Of a DNA stretch of 64,000 bases, positions 1 through 6,864 are shown in pieces. The DNA comes from a virus. The notes under the pieces were generated by a model. The model was not told where the DNA came from. It saw nothing but the letters and a program-made list of their open reading frames with translations, and made no database searches. The DNA lies in IMG/VR virus record IMGVR_UViG_3300037010_003037, positions 1 to 64,000 of that record; one strand, written 5' to 3'. A program made the translations under genes and the position numbers. How positions within the stretch are numbered: the first letter of the stretch is position 1; each line of letters starts with the position of its first letter.

Positions 1-889
1 AGCTAGTACACCAGTAGCAGATCAATCAACTAGTACAGATCAATCAGCTAGTACAGATCAATCAGCTAGTACACCAGTAGCAGATCAATCAGCTAGTACA
101 GATCAATCAGCTAGTACAGATCAATCAGCTAGTACACCAGTAGCAGATCAATCAGCTAGTACACCAGTAGCAGATCAATCAACTAGTACAGATCAATCAG
201 CTAGTACAGATCAATCAGCTAGTACACCAGTAGCAGATCAATCAGCTAGTACAGATCAATCAGCTAGTACAGATCAATCAACTAGTACAGATCAATCAGC
301 TAGTACAGATCAATCAGCTAGTACACCAGTAGCAGATCAATCAGCTAGTACAGATCAATCAGCTAGTACACCAGTAGCAGATCAATCAGCTAGTACACCA
401 GTAGCAGATCAATCAGCTAGTACACCAGTAGCAGATCAATCAGCTAGTACAGATCAATCAGCTAGTACACCAGTAGCAGATCAATCAGCTAGTACACCAG
501 CTAGTACAGATCAACCAGCTAGTACACCAGCTAGTACACCAGTAGCAGATCAATCAGCTAGTACACCAGCTAGTACACCAGCTAGTACACCAGCTAGTAC
601 AGATCAACCAGCTAGTACACCAGCTAGTACACCAGCTAGTACACCAGCTAGTACAGATCAACCAGCTAGTACACCAGCTAGTACAGATCAACCAGCTAGT
701 ACACCAGCTAGTACAGATCAACCAGCTAGTACACCAGCTAGTACACCAGCTAGTACACCAGCTAGTACAGATCAACCAGCTAGTACACCAGCTAGTACAC
801 CAGCTAGTACACCAGCTAGTACAGATCAACCAGCTAGTACACCAGCTAGTACACCAGCTAGTACACCAGCTAGTACAGATCAACCAGCT
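1..889 (+). repeat. Compound in-frame tandem repeat (12/18/27-nt units)
   Basis: The whole stretch is built from permutations of GCTAGTACA followed by CCA, GATCAATCA, GATCAACCA or CCAGTAGCAGATCAATCA. Units are nearly identical at the DNA level, with rare GCT to ACT changes, which implies recent expansion by slippage or unequal recombination. Assemblies from short reads may have the wrong copy number here. Confidence 0.95.
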
Positions 890-904
890 GAAAAAGGAAA
901 CTAA
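2..904 (+). CDS. C-terminal part of a Ser/Thr/Pro/Asp repeat protein (5' end outside window)
   Basis: Frame 2 is open from the window edge to a TAA at 902-904, about 300 residues, almost all tandem repeats. The units are ASTP, ASTDQS, ASTDQP and ASTPVADQS. All unit lengths (12, 18 or 27 nt) are multiples of three, so copy-number change cannot shift the frame. Up to about 480 the ASTDQS and ASTPVADQS units dominate; after that ASTP and ASTDQP. The protein ends AEKGN. Such a hydrophilic tail resembles stalks or linkers of surface or virion proteins, but the functional domain lies upstream and its role is unknown. A transcription terminator follows at 1025. Confidence 0.7.
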   Translation, partial: ASTPVADQSTSTDQSASTDQSASTPVADQSASTDQSASTDQSASTPVADQSASTPVADQSTSTDQSASTDQSASTPVADQSASTDQSASTDQSTSTDQSASTDQSASTPVADQSASTDQSASTPVADQSASTPVADQSASTPVADQSASTDQSASTPVADQSASTPASTDQPASTPASTPVADQSASTPASTPASTPASTDQPASTPASTPASTPASTDQPASTPASTDQPASTPASTDQPASTPASTPASTPASTDQPASTPASTPASTPASTDQPASTPASTPASTPASTDQPAEKGN

Positions 905-1024
905 GACAGATCAATTAGTTGTAAAAACTAAAGTAAAAATGTGATATTTCCAGCACTAAAAAGAAATATCAATACAAAAAGACTTTAAAGAAAATCTTAA
1001 AACCTAATTTAGTAATCTTTAATT

Positions 1025-1056
1025 GAAAAAGGGATTTAATTTTAAATCCCTTTTTC
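1025..1056. terminator. Bidirectional intrinsic terminator
   Basis: A 15-bp perfect inverted repeat (GAAAAAGGGATTTAA with its complement) separated by TT, with A and T runs on either side. It sits between the converging repeat-protein gene (+) and the nuclease gene (-), so it can end transcription from both sides. Confidence 0.85.
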
Positions 1057-1058
1057 TT

Positions 1059-1793
1059 TTATTTCATTTTTGATACATTCATAAATGTTATTTTTATAGG
1101 TAGAAGATTTACAGCTGGATTAATCTCTTGAAGATGTGATATTGTGCTTATGTAATTCGGTAATGTTGTTGTTTCAATTCTAGTATTAGGTAAAATAAAC
1201 GTGTAAGCTTCACCTGTTTGCGGAACAAGAATCACCTTATAGAGATATGACGGAATATTAGTCCCATCAAAAAGCTTTCTAGGGTTGTTTGAAAATATTG
1301 GACCAGTGATTATGTAAACTTTACCACGAGAAAGAGTTAAATTTCTAACATAATTTTCAAGAGCACGCCAAATACCTCTATTATTTGCTGAATTTTGAGC
1401 AACCATATTAGTCATAAAAAAGCTTTCAGACGCTGAAACTGGATTATCATTAACGTCTTCGAATGGAACCATGTGTCCTTTATCAAACTCAGTTCCAATA
1501 AATGCTTTAACAGACGCTTGTTGGTCTGGTTTAATAACAGGATCTGGTCTAAATGCATCTACTCGTGGTACTCTATTTTTTGATACTACGTTGTCTGATG
1601 TTAAAACTTCAGCAACCCAGAGTGGAGCCTTTCTTCCAACTGAATACCCAATTACAAAGCGAGTATGACAAATAATAACAGATTGTTCGGACGTTGTTGG
1701 AAATACCCCACCAACAACCATGTCGTTACAGTGTTGAGCGAATGTCAGTGATGTAAATAAAAAGATACTTAATGCTGTTATAAATCTCTTCAT
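1059..1793 (-). CDS. Secreted NUC1-type DNA/RNA non-specific endonuclease
   Basis: A 244-residue protein with an N-terminal signal peptide (Lys-Arg then a hydrophobic stretch ending near LTFAQ, residue 20). It carries the NUC1/Endonuclease_NS active-site motif DKGHM at about 104-108, with His107 as predicted general base, followed by the downstream Asn-rich block TNMVAQNSANNRGIW expected of a beta-beta-alpha-metal nuclease. Family members cut DNA and RNA without sequence specificity using one Mg2+. Export to the periplasm is unusual for a phage nuclease; it could degrade DNA of competing phages or released nucleic acid (inference). A GATAAATA late-promoter motif lies 33 nt upstream of the ATG, and GGAG precedes the start. 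Confidence 0.88.
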   Translation of the reverse strand: MKRFITALSIFLFTSLTFAQHCNDMVVGGVFPTTSEQSVIICHTRFVIGYSVGRKAPLWVAEVLTSDNVVSKNRVPRVDAFRPDPVIKPDQQASVKAFIGTEFDKGHMVPFEDVNDNPVSASESFFMTNMVAQNSANNRGIWRALENYVRNLTLSRGKVYIITGPIFSNNPRKLFDGTNIPSYLYKVILVPQTGEAYTFILPNTRIETTTLPNYISTISHLQEINPAVNLLPIKITFMNVSKMK

Positions 1794-1826
1794 ATGGTTA
1801 GTTCTCCTATAATAATGATGTATTAT

Positions 1827-1834
1827 TATTTATC
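1827..1834 (-). promoter_or_regulatory. T4-late-type promoter motif (GATAAATA) for the nuclease
   Basis: The minus strand reads GATAAATA 33 nt upstream of the nuclease start, with no good -35 element. The same core precedes many late genes in this window. Confidence 0.5.
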
Positions 1835-1902
1835 GTGCAGTATTATTTTTGAACTATAAAGAAGCGGTATTTTAAAATGCAAAAATATGCGCCAACATGA
1901 AG

Positions 1903-1931
1903 TTTACAAACGCCATGTTGGATGATATAAT
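1903..1931 (+). promoter_or_regulatory. Sigma70-type promoter (TTTACA-17-TATAAT)
   Basis: TTTACA at 1903-1908 and a perfect TATAAT at 1926-1931 with 17-bp spacing. It lies 37 nt upstream of a small TTG-start gene and can drive the plus-strand genes that follow. Likely an early promoter read by host RNA polymerase. Confidence 0.75.
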
Positions 1932-1967
1932 AAAAACTAAATTTTAACAACTACGTGGGAGGATAAA

Positions 1968-2117
1968 TTGTACGTTAGTATTGATCTAATAAATGGTGTA
2001 TCATTAGGTATAGAATATATCCCTGTAGTGGAATATGGGGTAACTGTTAACACACTCGTCATTGATTTTGTAATTATTCGATTACGTTTTCAATGGCCAT
2101 CTACGCATGAAATTTGA
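1968..2117 (+). CDS. Small hypothetical protein (49 aa, TTG start)
   Basis: A strong ribosome-binding site, GGGAGGA, lies 4 nt before a TTG, followed by 49 sense codons (starts MYVSIDLINGVSLG, ends PSTHEI) and a TGA. The TATAAT promoter just upstream supports expression. The ISLGIEY-like start followed by an IDFVIIRLRF stretch resembles small early proteins I associate with T4-type phages, but no function is known. It is easily missed because of the TTG start. Confidence 0.55.
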   Translation: MYVSIDLINGVSLGIEYIPVVEYGVTVNTLVIDFVIIRLRFQWPSTHEI

Positions 2118-2144
2118 TAAGATGTAAAATACAAGGAAAATGAA

Positions 2145-2735
2145 ATGGCACATATTCTTCAGCTTGATTCACAAGGACAACCAAATGCATGGATTACATG
2201 GCAGGATGCTGTCATCTATCACGCAAAAGGATTAGTTTCTTGGACGGCAGGTGAAGTAGAAACTGTTGTTCGTGGTGGATATAATAGAATTACTGGTGAA
2301 CAGTCTATTATTCGTACATCATCAATCATTGCTGTTAAGGGACAGGTATCTAGCAAATGTTGGCATCGCCCACCAATATTGAACAATCGTGAATTGTTCC
2401 GTCGAGATCGTCACATGTGCGCATATTGTGGAGGTGTTTTTAAAGATTCAAATCTTTCTAGAGATCACATTCAACCTCGTTCACGTGGCGGTGCTGATAT
2501 TTGGATGAATGTTGTCACGTGCTGTTATAAGTGCAATCAAAAGAAGGATAACAAAACTCTTGATGAGGCTGGTATGCAGTTGTTATATGCTCCATATGTA
2601 CCAAGCAGAGCAGAACATCTGATACTTGCTAATCGTAACGTACTTTATGACCAAATGGAATTTCTTCTTTCCTTTATTCCTAAGGATAGTCGTATCAGAG
2701 AAACTGTTAAGCACATGTATCCTCAGTTAACATAA
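2145..2735 (+). CDS. HNH endonuclease
   Basis: A 196-residue protein with a C-terminal HNH module: a CAYC knuckle at about 99-102, the RDH catalytic segment near 113-115, a conserved Asn, and a second CYKC pair, the zinc-ribbed HNH arrangement. The N-terminal 80 residues are not recognised and may bind DNA. Free-standing HNH genes are common mobile elements in T4-like phages; no intron is visible around it. It could equally act in host DNA breakdown or defence. The start follows an AAGGAAAATGAA context. Confidence 0.88.
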   Translation: MAHILQLDSQGQPNAWITWQDAVIYHAKGLVSWTAGEVETVVRGGYNRITGEQSIIRTSSIIAVKGQVSSKCWHRPPILNNRELFRRDRHMCAYCGGVFKDSNLSRDHIQPRSRGGADIWMNVVTCCYKCNQKKDNKTLDEAGMQLLYAPYVPSRAEHLILANRNVLYDQMEFLLSFIPKDSRIRETVKHMYPQLT

Positions 2736-2759
2736 CGCACGAATAAAATTTTCTACACA

Positions 2760-3302
2760 ATGAAACAACCATCTGAACGTTTGACCCGCGTGATTGAGTT
2801 GCAAAGAAGAGCATTCTTCTTGAATGCTCTTCTCTCAGCAATTTTATCTTTCGTATCTGTTAATGCAATAGATATACAGAATTTCTTTTTACAAGTAATT
2901 GCGTGGGTTTTTTTAACACGACTCTTTTTAATGCTGCTGAACACTGTTGTGCTTATGATTATTCAGCTAAAAGTGTATCAAGGTGATACAGCCTCTCTTG
3001 TCGAAGATGCTACAGCGTATGCTAAAGCGATCAACACCCCGGTTCCATATCAACCGGGTGCTGAAATGTTAATGATGAAAATTATTAATGTTCCTGATAA
3101 ACCTATTGGTAAATTCATGGATGCAGATATCTATGAGTGGTTAGACCTGGAAGATTCTAATGGCGTAACTAGACATTTTGAATTTGTTGGCACAGTCAAC
3201 ATGGAGAATGGAGAAGTTGCTCCTCAGGGAATGTTAACTCTTCCTCCAGGCCTTATATATGAACCTAAAAGTCAGGTTAATATTCCATCTATAAATACCT
3301 GA
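2760..3302 (+). CDS. Predicted inner-membrane protein, 180 aa
   Basis: The N-terminal third holds two hydrophobic segments (about 19-38 and 44-65) with little between, so a hairpin through the membrane is likely. The rest is soluble and acidic and contains a small beta-rich region (GKFMDADIYEWLDLED). No family is recognised. The Shine-Dalgarno sequence is weak. A TATAAATA late-like octamer lies inside the last codons (3290-3297), and the Ro60/Y RNA promoter follows the stop. Confidence 0.65.
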   Translation: MKQPSERLTRVIELQRRAFFLNALLSAILSFVSVNAIDIQNFFLQVIAWVFLTRLFLMLLNTVVLMIIQLKVYQGDTASLVEDATAYAKAINTPVPYQPGAEMLMMKIINVPDKPIGKFMDADIYEWLDLEDSNGVTRHFEFVGTVNMENGEVAPQGMLTLPPGLIYEPKSQVNIPSINT

Positions 3303-3314
3303 CAAAATTAACAG

Positions 3315-3344
3315 TTTACAACATCACCTTGATAGTGTTATAAT
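3315..3344 (+). promoter_or_regulatory. Sigma70 promoter with extended -10, upstream of the structured RNA and Ro60
   Basis: TTTACA at 3315-3320, an 18-bp spacer, then TGT-TATAAT (-10 at 3339-3344). Transcription would start near 3351, about 84 nt before the long closing stem of the structured RNA. A further imperfect 10-bp hairpin (3360-3369 with 3392-3401, one G-U) falls inside this leader. Confidence 0.75.
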
Positions 3345-3434
3345 ATAAATGAAACCGGAGTGAATTAGTTATCACAACTTTAAATTAAATCACTGATTCA
3401 CAAATATTTGTTTCATTATGATTTTGTTCATGTA

Positions 3435-3752
3435 TTAACTCTCTTAACCATGTCTTCTGATCCGGAGCGTGTTGGTTATCAATAACTTTATATCTTTAAA
3501 AGAAGATACTTAAATGTCAGTACGCGTACTTATGTGCGTAGGCTGAATATCCCTAGTGAGAGATTATCACGAATGGTGTCTAGATTACCATCACAGAAAA
3601 TTCTAGATATTGCACATAGAAATGTGTCGATTTACCATATGTTCGTTAACATATGGTGTAGGAAGTGTTGATGATTAACAACAATTAATCATCACATTTC
3701 TGAAAATATCCGACACCAATTTTTGTGAAGAAGATGCAGTTAAGAGAGTTAA
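3435..3752 (+). ncRNA. Candidate Y RNA (Ro60-associated non-coding RNA)
   Basis: A region with no credible gene but strong folding. The ends form a perfect 14-bp stem (3435-3448 with 3739-3752), then a 4x4 internal loop, then 6 bp (3453-3458 with 3729-3734), then a further helix GUGUUGG/CCGACAC (3469-3475 with 3710-3716, one G-U). Inside are three clean hairpins: CACAU/AUGUG (3613-3626), a 10-bp stem with a CGUU loop (3634-3657) and a 10-bp stem with a CAACAA loop (3669-3694). A terminal stem interrupted by an internal loop, located directly before a Ro60 gene, matches Y RNA architecture and placement (Y RNA lies upstream of rsr in Deinococcus). At about 318 nt it is longer than known Y RNAs; a tRNA-like module as in YrlA was not clearly seen. 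It could instead be a long leader controlling Ro60. Confidence 0.6.
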
Positions 3753-3795
3753 AAATTTGCTGCAAACGCAGCCGCCGTAATCAATCAAGGAGAAA

Positions 3796-5409
3796 ATGAT
3801 GTCAAACAATTTTTACGCTAATGTGATGGTGGGTAACTCAGCTGAAGTTACGCCTCAGACAGAAACAATTCCTGGTCGTGAATCAGAAATGGTTAAGAAC
3901 AGTGCTGGTGGGTTCACCTTCCAGCTAGATATGTGGGGCTATTTGGACCGCTTTTTAATCCTTGGTTCTGAAAAACCGTCATATTACGTTACCGCGCAAA
4001 AGTTAACGCTCGACGCGGCAAAGAATGTTCTTGAGTGCATCAAGACCGATGGAATTAGAACAGTAAACCGCATTGTTGAAATCTCACAGAGTGGTCGCGC
4101 ACCGAAGAATGATCCAGCGGTTTTTGCTTTGGCACTTTGTGCTATCAATGGCAATGAAACAACAGTAAAAGCAGCCTATGATGCACTGCCAATGGTGTGC
4201 CGTATTGGTACGCATTTGTTTCAATTTGTCTCTACGCTGGACGTGCTTGGTAAATGGAATGCTGCTGCAAAACGTGGTATTGCAGCGTGGTACACGAAGC
4301 GCGATGAAAACCGTTTAGCCGTTCAGCTTCTAAAGTATCAATCACGAAATGGTTGGTCGCATCGAGATGTTTTGCGCCTTGCGCACATTAAGCCAGCTAA
4401 TGAGCGCCAGTCAAATATGTTCCGCTATGTTGTGAAGGGAGCAGAAAGCCTACAAGAAGGTATGAGTGTTCCTGAGCTGATTACAGCCTATGAGATGCTA
4501 AAGCGTGATCCTTCAAAGAAGAACGCGCTTAAGTTGATTAGTGAATTTAAGGATATCACATGGGAAATGTTGCCAACTGAACTACATCGCGACCGTGATG
4601 TGATGTCTGCTTTGATTCAAAACATGGGCATGACAGCGCTTATTCGCAAGCTCGGTCAGCTAACAAACATTGGAGTGATTAAGCCCATGTCTTCTGATTT
4701 GAAGACCGTAATCACGAAGCTGTCTGACGTTGAAACTATCAAGGCAAGCAGAATTCATCCAATTACAATTTTGAACGCGTTTAACCAGTATAAAAATGGT
4801 AAAGGTGACAAGGGATCACTAACATGGGAACCAGTGCAAAGAGTTCTAGATGCATTGAACGATGCGTTCTATGAATCATTCAACTATATTGAATCTACAG
4901 GACAAGGTCACTTGATTGGGGTTGATTGTTCTGGTTCAATGTTTGGTGCTAATGTCATTGGTGCTAGTAACCTAACAGCAGCTGAGGTTGCTGGTGTTAT
5001 GGCATTGGCTGTGGCAAAACGCGAACCTAATTATTGGATTGGGGGATTCAATACTAAGATGGGTGAGTTAAAGATCACACCATCAATGCGTCTTGACGCG
5101 GTTCTTAATGTTATGCGTCGTTTTTCTTGGGGTGGTACTGACTGCTCTCTGCCAATGTTGCACGCCATTGATAATAAACTTGACGGTGTTGACAAGTTTG
5201 TAGTTATCACTGATAATGAAACATGGGCAGGTAGAGTTCACCCAGTGCAGGCTTTGGGTATGTACCGGAAACGTTACGTTAAAAATGCAAAGCTGATTGT
5301 TTGCGCCACATCTGCAACGAAATTTACGATCGCTGATCCTAAGGATCCTGGGATGTTGGACACTGCAGGATTTGATTCTTCTGTTCCACAGCTAATTCAG
5401 CAATTTTGA
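3796..5409 (+). CDS. rsr: Ro60/Rsr RNA-binding ring protein (TROVE + VWA)
   Basis: A 537-residue protein, close to the length of Deinococcus Rsr. The N-terminal two thirds is an alpha-helical TROVE/HEAT-repeat domain (around 60-340), which in the family forms a ring that holds misfolded RNA ends and binds Y RNA on its outside. The C-terminal third is a von Willebrand A domain with an intact MIDAS motif DCSGS (D377, S379, S381) and downstream GGTD and TDNE segments. AAGGAG lies 6 nt before the ATG. The gene follows a structured RNA and its own promoter, and is closed by a terminator at 5433. In bacteria Ro60 acts in stress RNA decay with PNPase; in a phage it may redirect host RNA turnover (inference). 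Confidence 0.93.
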   Translation: MMSNNFYANVMVGNSAEVTPQTETIPGRESEMVKNSAGGFTFQLDMWGYLDRFLILGSEKPSYYVTAQKLTLDAAKNVLECIKTDGIRTVNRIVEISQSGRAPKNDPAVFALALCAINGNETTVKAAYDALPMVCRIGTHLFQFVSTLDVLGKWNAAAKRGIAAWYTKRDENRLAVQLLKYQSRNGWSHRDVLRLAHIKPANERQSNMFRYVVKGAESLQEGMSVPELITAYEMLKRDPSKKNALKLISEFKDITWEMLPTELHRDRDVMSALIQNMGMTALIRKLGQLTNIGVIKPMSSDLKTVITKLSDVETIKASRIHPITILNAFNQYKNGKGDKGSLTWEPVQRVLDALNDAFYESFNYIESTGQGHLIGVDCSGSMFGANVIGASNLTAAEVAGVMALAVAKREPNYWIGGFNTKMGELKITPSMRLDAVLNVMRRFSWGGTDCSLPMLHAIDNKLDGVDKFVVITDNETWAGRVHPVQALGMYRKRYVKNAKLIVCATSATKFTIADPKDPGMLDTAGFDSSVPQLIQQF

Positions 5410-5420
5410 TGTACAAATAA

Positions 5421-5471
5421 TTGTACATGATAGGGAGAGTAAAGTATAATAACTTTATCTCCCTTGTTTTT
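5421..5471 (+). terminator. Ro60 terminator overlapping the folA promoter
   Basis: GGGAGAGTAAAG (from 5433) pairs with CTTTATCTCCC (to 5463) with one bulge, followed by TTGTTTTT, an intrinsic terminator. A TATAAT (5445-5450) lies in the loop and has TTGTAC (5421-5426) 18 bp upstream, so the same DNA appears to end ro60 transcription and start folA transcription. A TGTACAA-ATAA-TTGTACA inverted repeat (5410-5427) covers the -35 region and could be an operator. Confidence 0.65.
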
Positions 5472-5475
5472 AGAT

Positions 5476-6030
5476 ATGACGAAATTCAACATCATTGCAG
5501 CGGTATCATTGAATGGAGTGATAGGTGATTCAGTCACTAATACCATACCATGGTATTTACCATCTGACCTTAAGCACTTCAAAAATGTTACGCAAAATGG
5601 CACGGTGGTAATGGGTTCTAGAACTTTTCGGAGCATCGGTAAAGTTCTTCCTAATCGGCGAAATGTAGTTATAACCAGAGCACAAGGTGATATAATAAAA
5701 GAGTTGTTGGAGATGGGGGTTAACCAAACATACACGAGCATAAGGGAAGCTATAAAGCATGAATACCCTAATTTTTTCGTGATAGGCGGTCAACATATTT
5801 ACCAAGAGGCTTTTAAAGCTAGACCTTCTAGACTTTATCTAACTATCGTAAAGATAGAAGCTCAAGGTGATGTTATTTTTCCAATAACCGGCAGTATGTT
5901 GTTGAACGATCAGTTTACAACATCTAATAATGTTTTGTACGTTTGTGAAAAACGATCTGAATGGTTTGATGATAATGGAATCCAATTTCAATTCACAGAA
6001 TTTGTGCCCCATGAATGTCGGGCTTACTAA
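5476..6030 (+). CDS. folA: Dihydrofolate reductase
   Basis: A 184-residue DHFR reducing dihydrofolate to tetrahydrofolate with NADPH, which supports the folate-using ThyA (42985) and dCMP hydroxymethylase (16480) of this phage. The N-terminus has the classic layout: NIIAAVSLNGVIG, the WYLPSDLKHFK active-site helix with its acidic Asp, then VVMGSRTFRSIG and the cofactor-binding FVIGGQHIY block. The ATG at 5476 is chosen over an in-frame codon at 5464 because it begins the conserved first strand. Confidence 0.93.
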   Translation: MTKFNIIAAVSLNGVIGDSVTNTIPWYLPSDLKHFKNVTQNGTVVMGSRTFRSIGKVLPNRRNVVITRAQGDIIKELLEMGVNQTYTSIREAIKHEYPNFFVIGGQHIYQEAFKARPSRLYLTIVKIEAQGDVIFPITGSMLLNDQFTTSNNVLYVCEKRSEWFDDNGIQFQFTEFVPHECRAY

Positions 6031-6265
6031 GCTTTCATCTAATAATTACAATTACGTTATCGTTCGTGATTGCGTACTTGAAACACCTGGGGTAACTATT
6101 ATCCTTACACAAGAATTTTCTAACAAGCAAAAGAAATTCTTTTTAGCAGGCGAATGGAGCAACGTTGACAGTCTGTTTAATCACATGAACTCTCTTACTG
6201 ATGATTTGTGTGGTCAATGGTTTAATGAACGACAACCAAAGAAAAAAGATAAAAAGAATGCATAG
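6011..6265 (+). CDS. Small hypothetical protein (84 aa)
   Basis: Starts at an ATG (MNVGLTKLSS) inside the last codons of folA (20-nt overlap), typical translational coupling here. It has a compact beta-rich body with a hydrophobic VTIILTQEF stretch and a Lys-rich C-terminal tail (PKKKDKKNA). No family is recognised. Confidence 0.6.
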   Translation: MNVGLTKLSSNNYNYVIVRDCVLETPGVTIILTQEFSNKQKKFFLAGEWSNVDSLFNHMNSLTDDLCGQWFNERQPKKKDKKNA

Positions 6266-6374
6266 TGAAATTTCATAAAGAATGTTCTCTTAATGAGTAC
6301 TACACACTGCCAGATAATAAAACAAATTTGTTTTAGTTAAGAATTATTTTCATTTTATTAACCATAGGATTCTT

Positions 6375-6803
6375 ATGATGTTTGGACGTAAAGGACGTAA
6401 AAAGCTAACTATTGATTCATTTTCTAATCTTGTTGCTGAGGGCACTGAAATCTCTGGTACTGTTAAGTTTATTGGGGTAATCCTTGTCCGTGGCAAGGTT
6501 ACTGGTGATATCATTGCAGGTATCCAAGATTCAGACGCAAAAAAGCAATTAGATTGCATTAGTGTTGCCTCTACAGGTGAGGTAAGTTCGTCTGAAATGT
6601 TTGCAACAAATATCATTATTGAAGGACGGGTTACAGCAAAAAAGATTTGGGCAGAAGATACAATTAAAATTGCAAGCACTGCTATTATTACTGGTGGTGC
6701 GACAATTTATTGCCGTACTATTGAGGTTGAAACTGGAGCTGTATTGGATGATTGTCAAATTAAACATCTTGACAACTGCTCTAATGATGAAAAACCTGAG
6801 TAA
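6375..6803 (+). CDS. Bactofilin (polymer-forming cytoskeletal protein)
   Basis: A 142-residue protein of bactofilin (DUF583) length. After a basic N-terminus (GRKGRKK) it runs through short beta repeats rich in Gly/Val/Ile at regular spacing (GTEISGTVKFIGVILVRG, KVTGDI, GEVSSSEMFATNIIIEG, RVTAKKIWAED, TGGATIYC), as in the bactofilin right-handed beta helix. Bactofilins self-assemble into nucleotide-free filaments that position wall enzymes and other cell-pole machinery. A phage copy could interfere with host filaments or build a scaffold (inference). It lies just before the PrkA operon, whose late-promoter motif starts 15 nt after its stop. Confidence 0.85.
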   Translation: MMFGRKGRKKLTIDSFSNLVAEGTEISGTVKFIGVILVRGKVTGDIIAGIQDSDAKKQLDCISVASTGEVSSSEMFATNIIIEGRVTAKKIWAEDTIKIASTAIITGGATIYCRTIEVETGAVLDDCQIKHLDNCSNDEKPE

Positions 6804-6817
6804 TACAATCGCATATG

Positions 6818-6825
6818 CATAAATA
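6818..6825 (+). promoter_or_regulatory. T4-late-type promoter motif (CATAAATA) for the PrkA operon
   Basis: CATAAATA sits 40 nt upstream of the prkA ATG at 6865, inside a small inverted repeat (ATGCATAAATAATGCAT). No convincing -35. It suggests late expression of the three-gene operon. Confidence 0.5.
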
Positions 6826-6864
6826 ATGCATAGACATACTATCACACATAGGAGAGCGCTCATA

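Noticed and set aside
554-883. Minus-strand open frame rich in Cys and Trp
   Set aside because: It is the mirror of the repeat tract in a frame without stop codons; no plausible protein and no ribosome-binding site.
1-904. Possible CRISPR array or origin iterons in the repeat tract
   Set aside because: Units are contiguous without unique spacers, all multiples of three, and coding in frame 2 to a stop codon at 902.
2145-2735. HNH gene as an intron-borne homing nuclease
   Set aside because: Flanking genes are not split and no intron ends are visible.
3290-3297. TATAAATA inside the end of the membrane-protein gene as a late promoter for the Ro60 region
   Set aside because: It overlaps coding sequence and a stronger sigma70-type promoter lies just downstream; kept only as a remark.
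3435-3752. tRNA or group I intron in the structured region
   Set aside because: No cloverleaf with a T-arm consensus and CCA-type end, and no intron core elements or interrupted exon were seen.
5557-5805. Minus-strand frame opposite folA
   Set aside because: Shadow of the DHFR gene without a ribosome-binding site or protein-like composition.
6264-6338. GTG-start frame of 24 codons between the 6011 gene and the bactofilin
   Set aside because: No convincing ribosome-binding site and too short to support.
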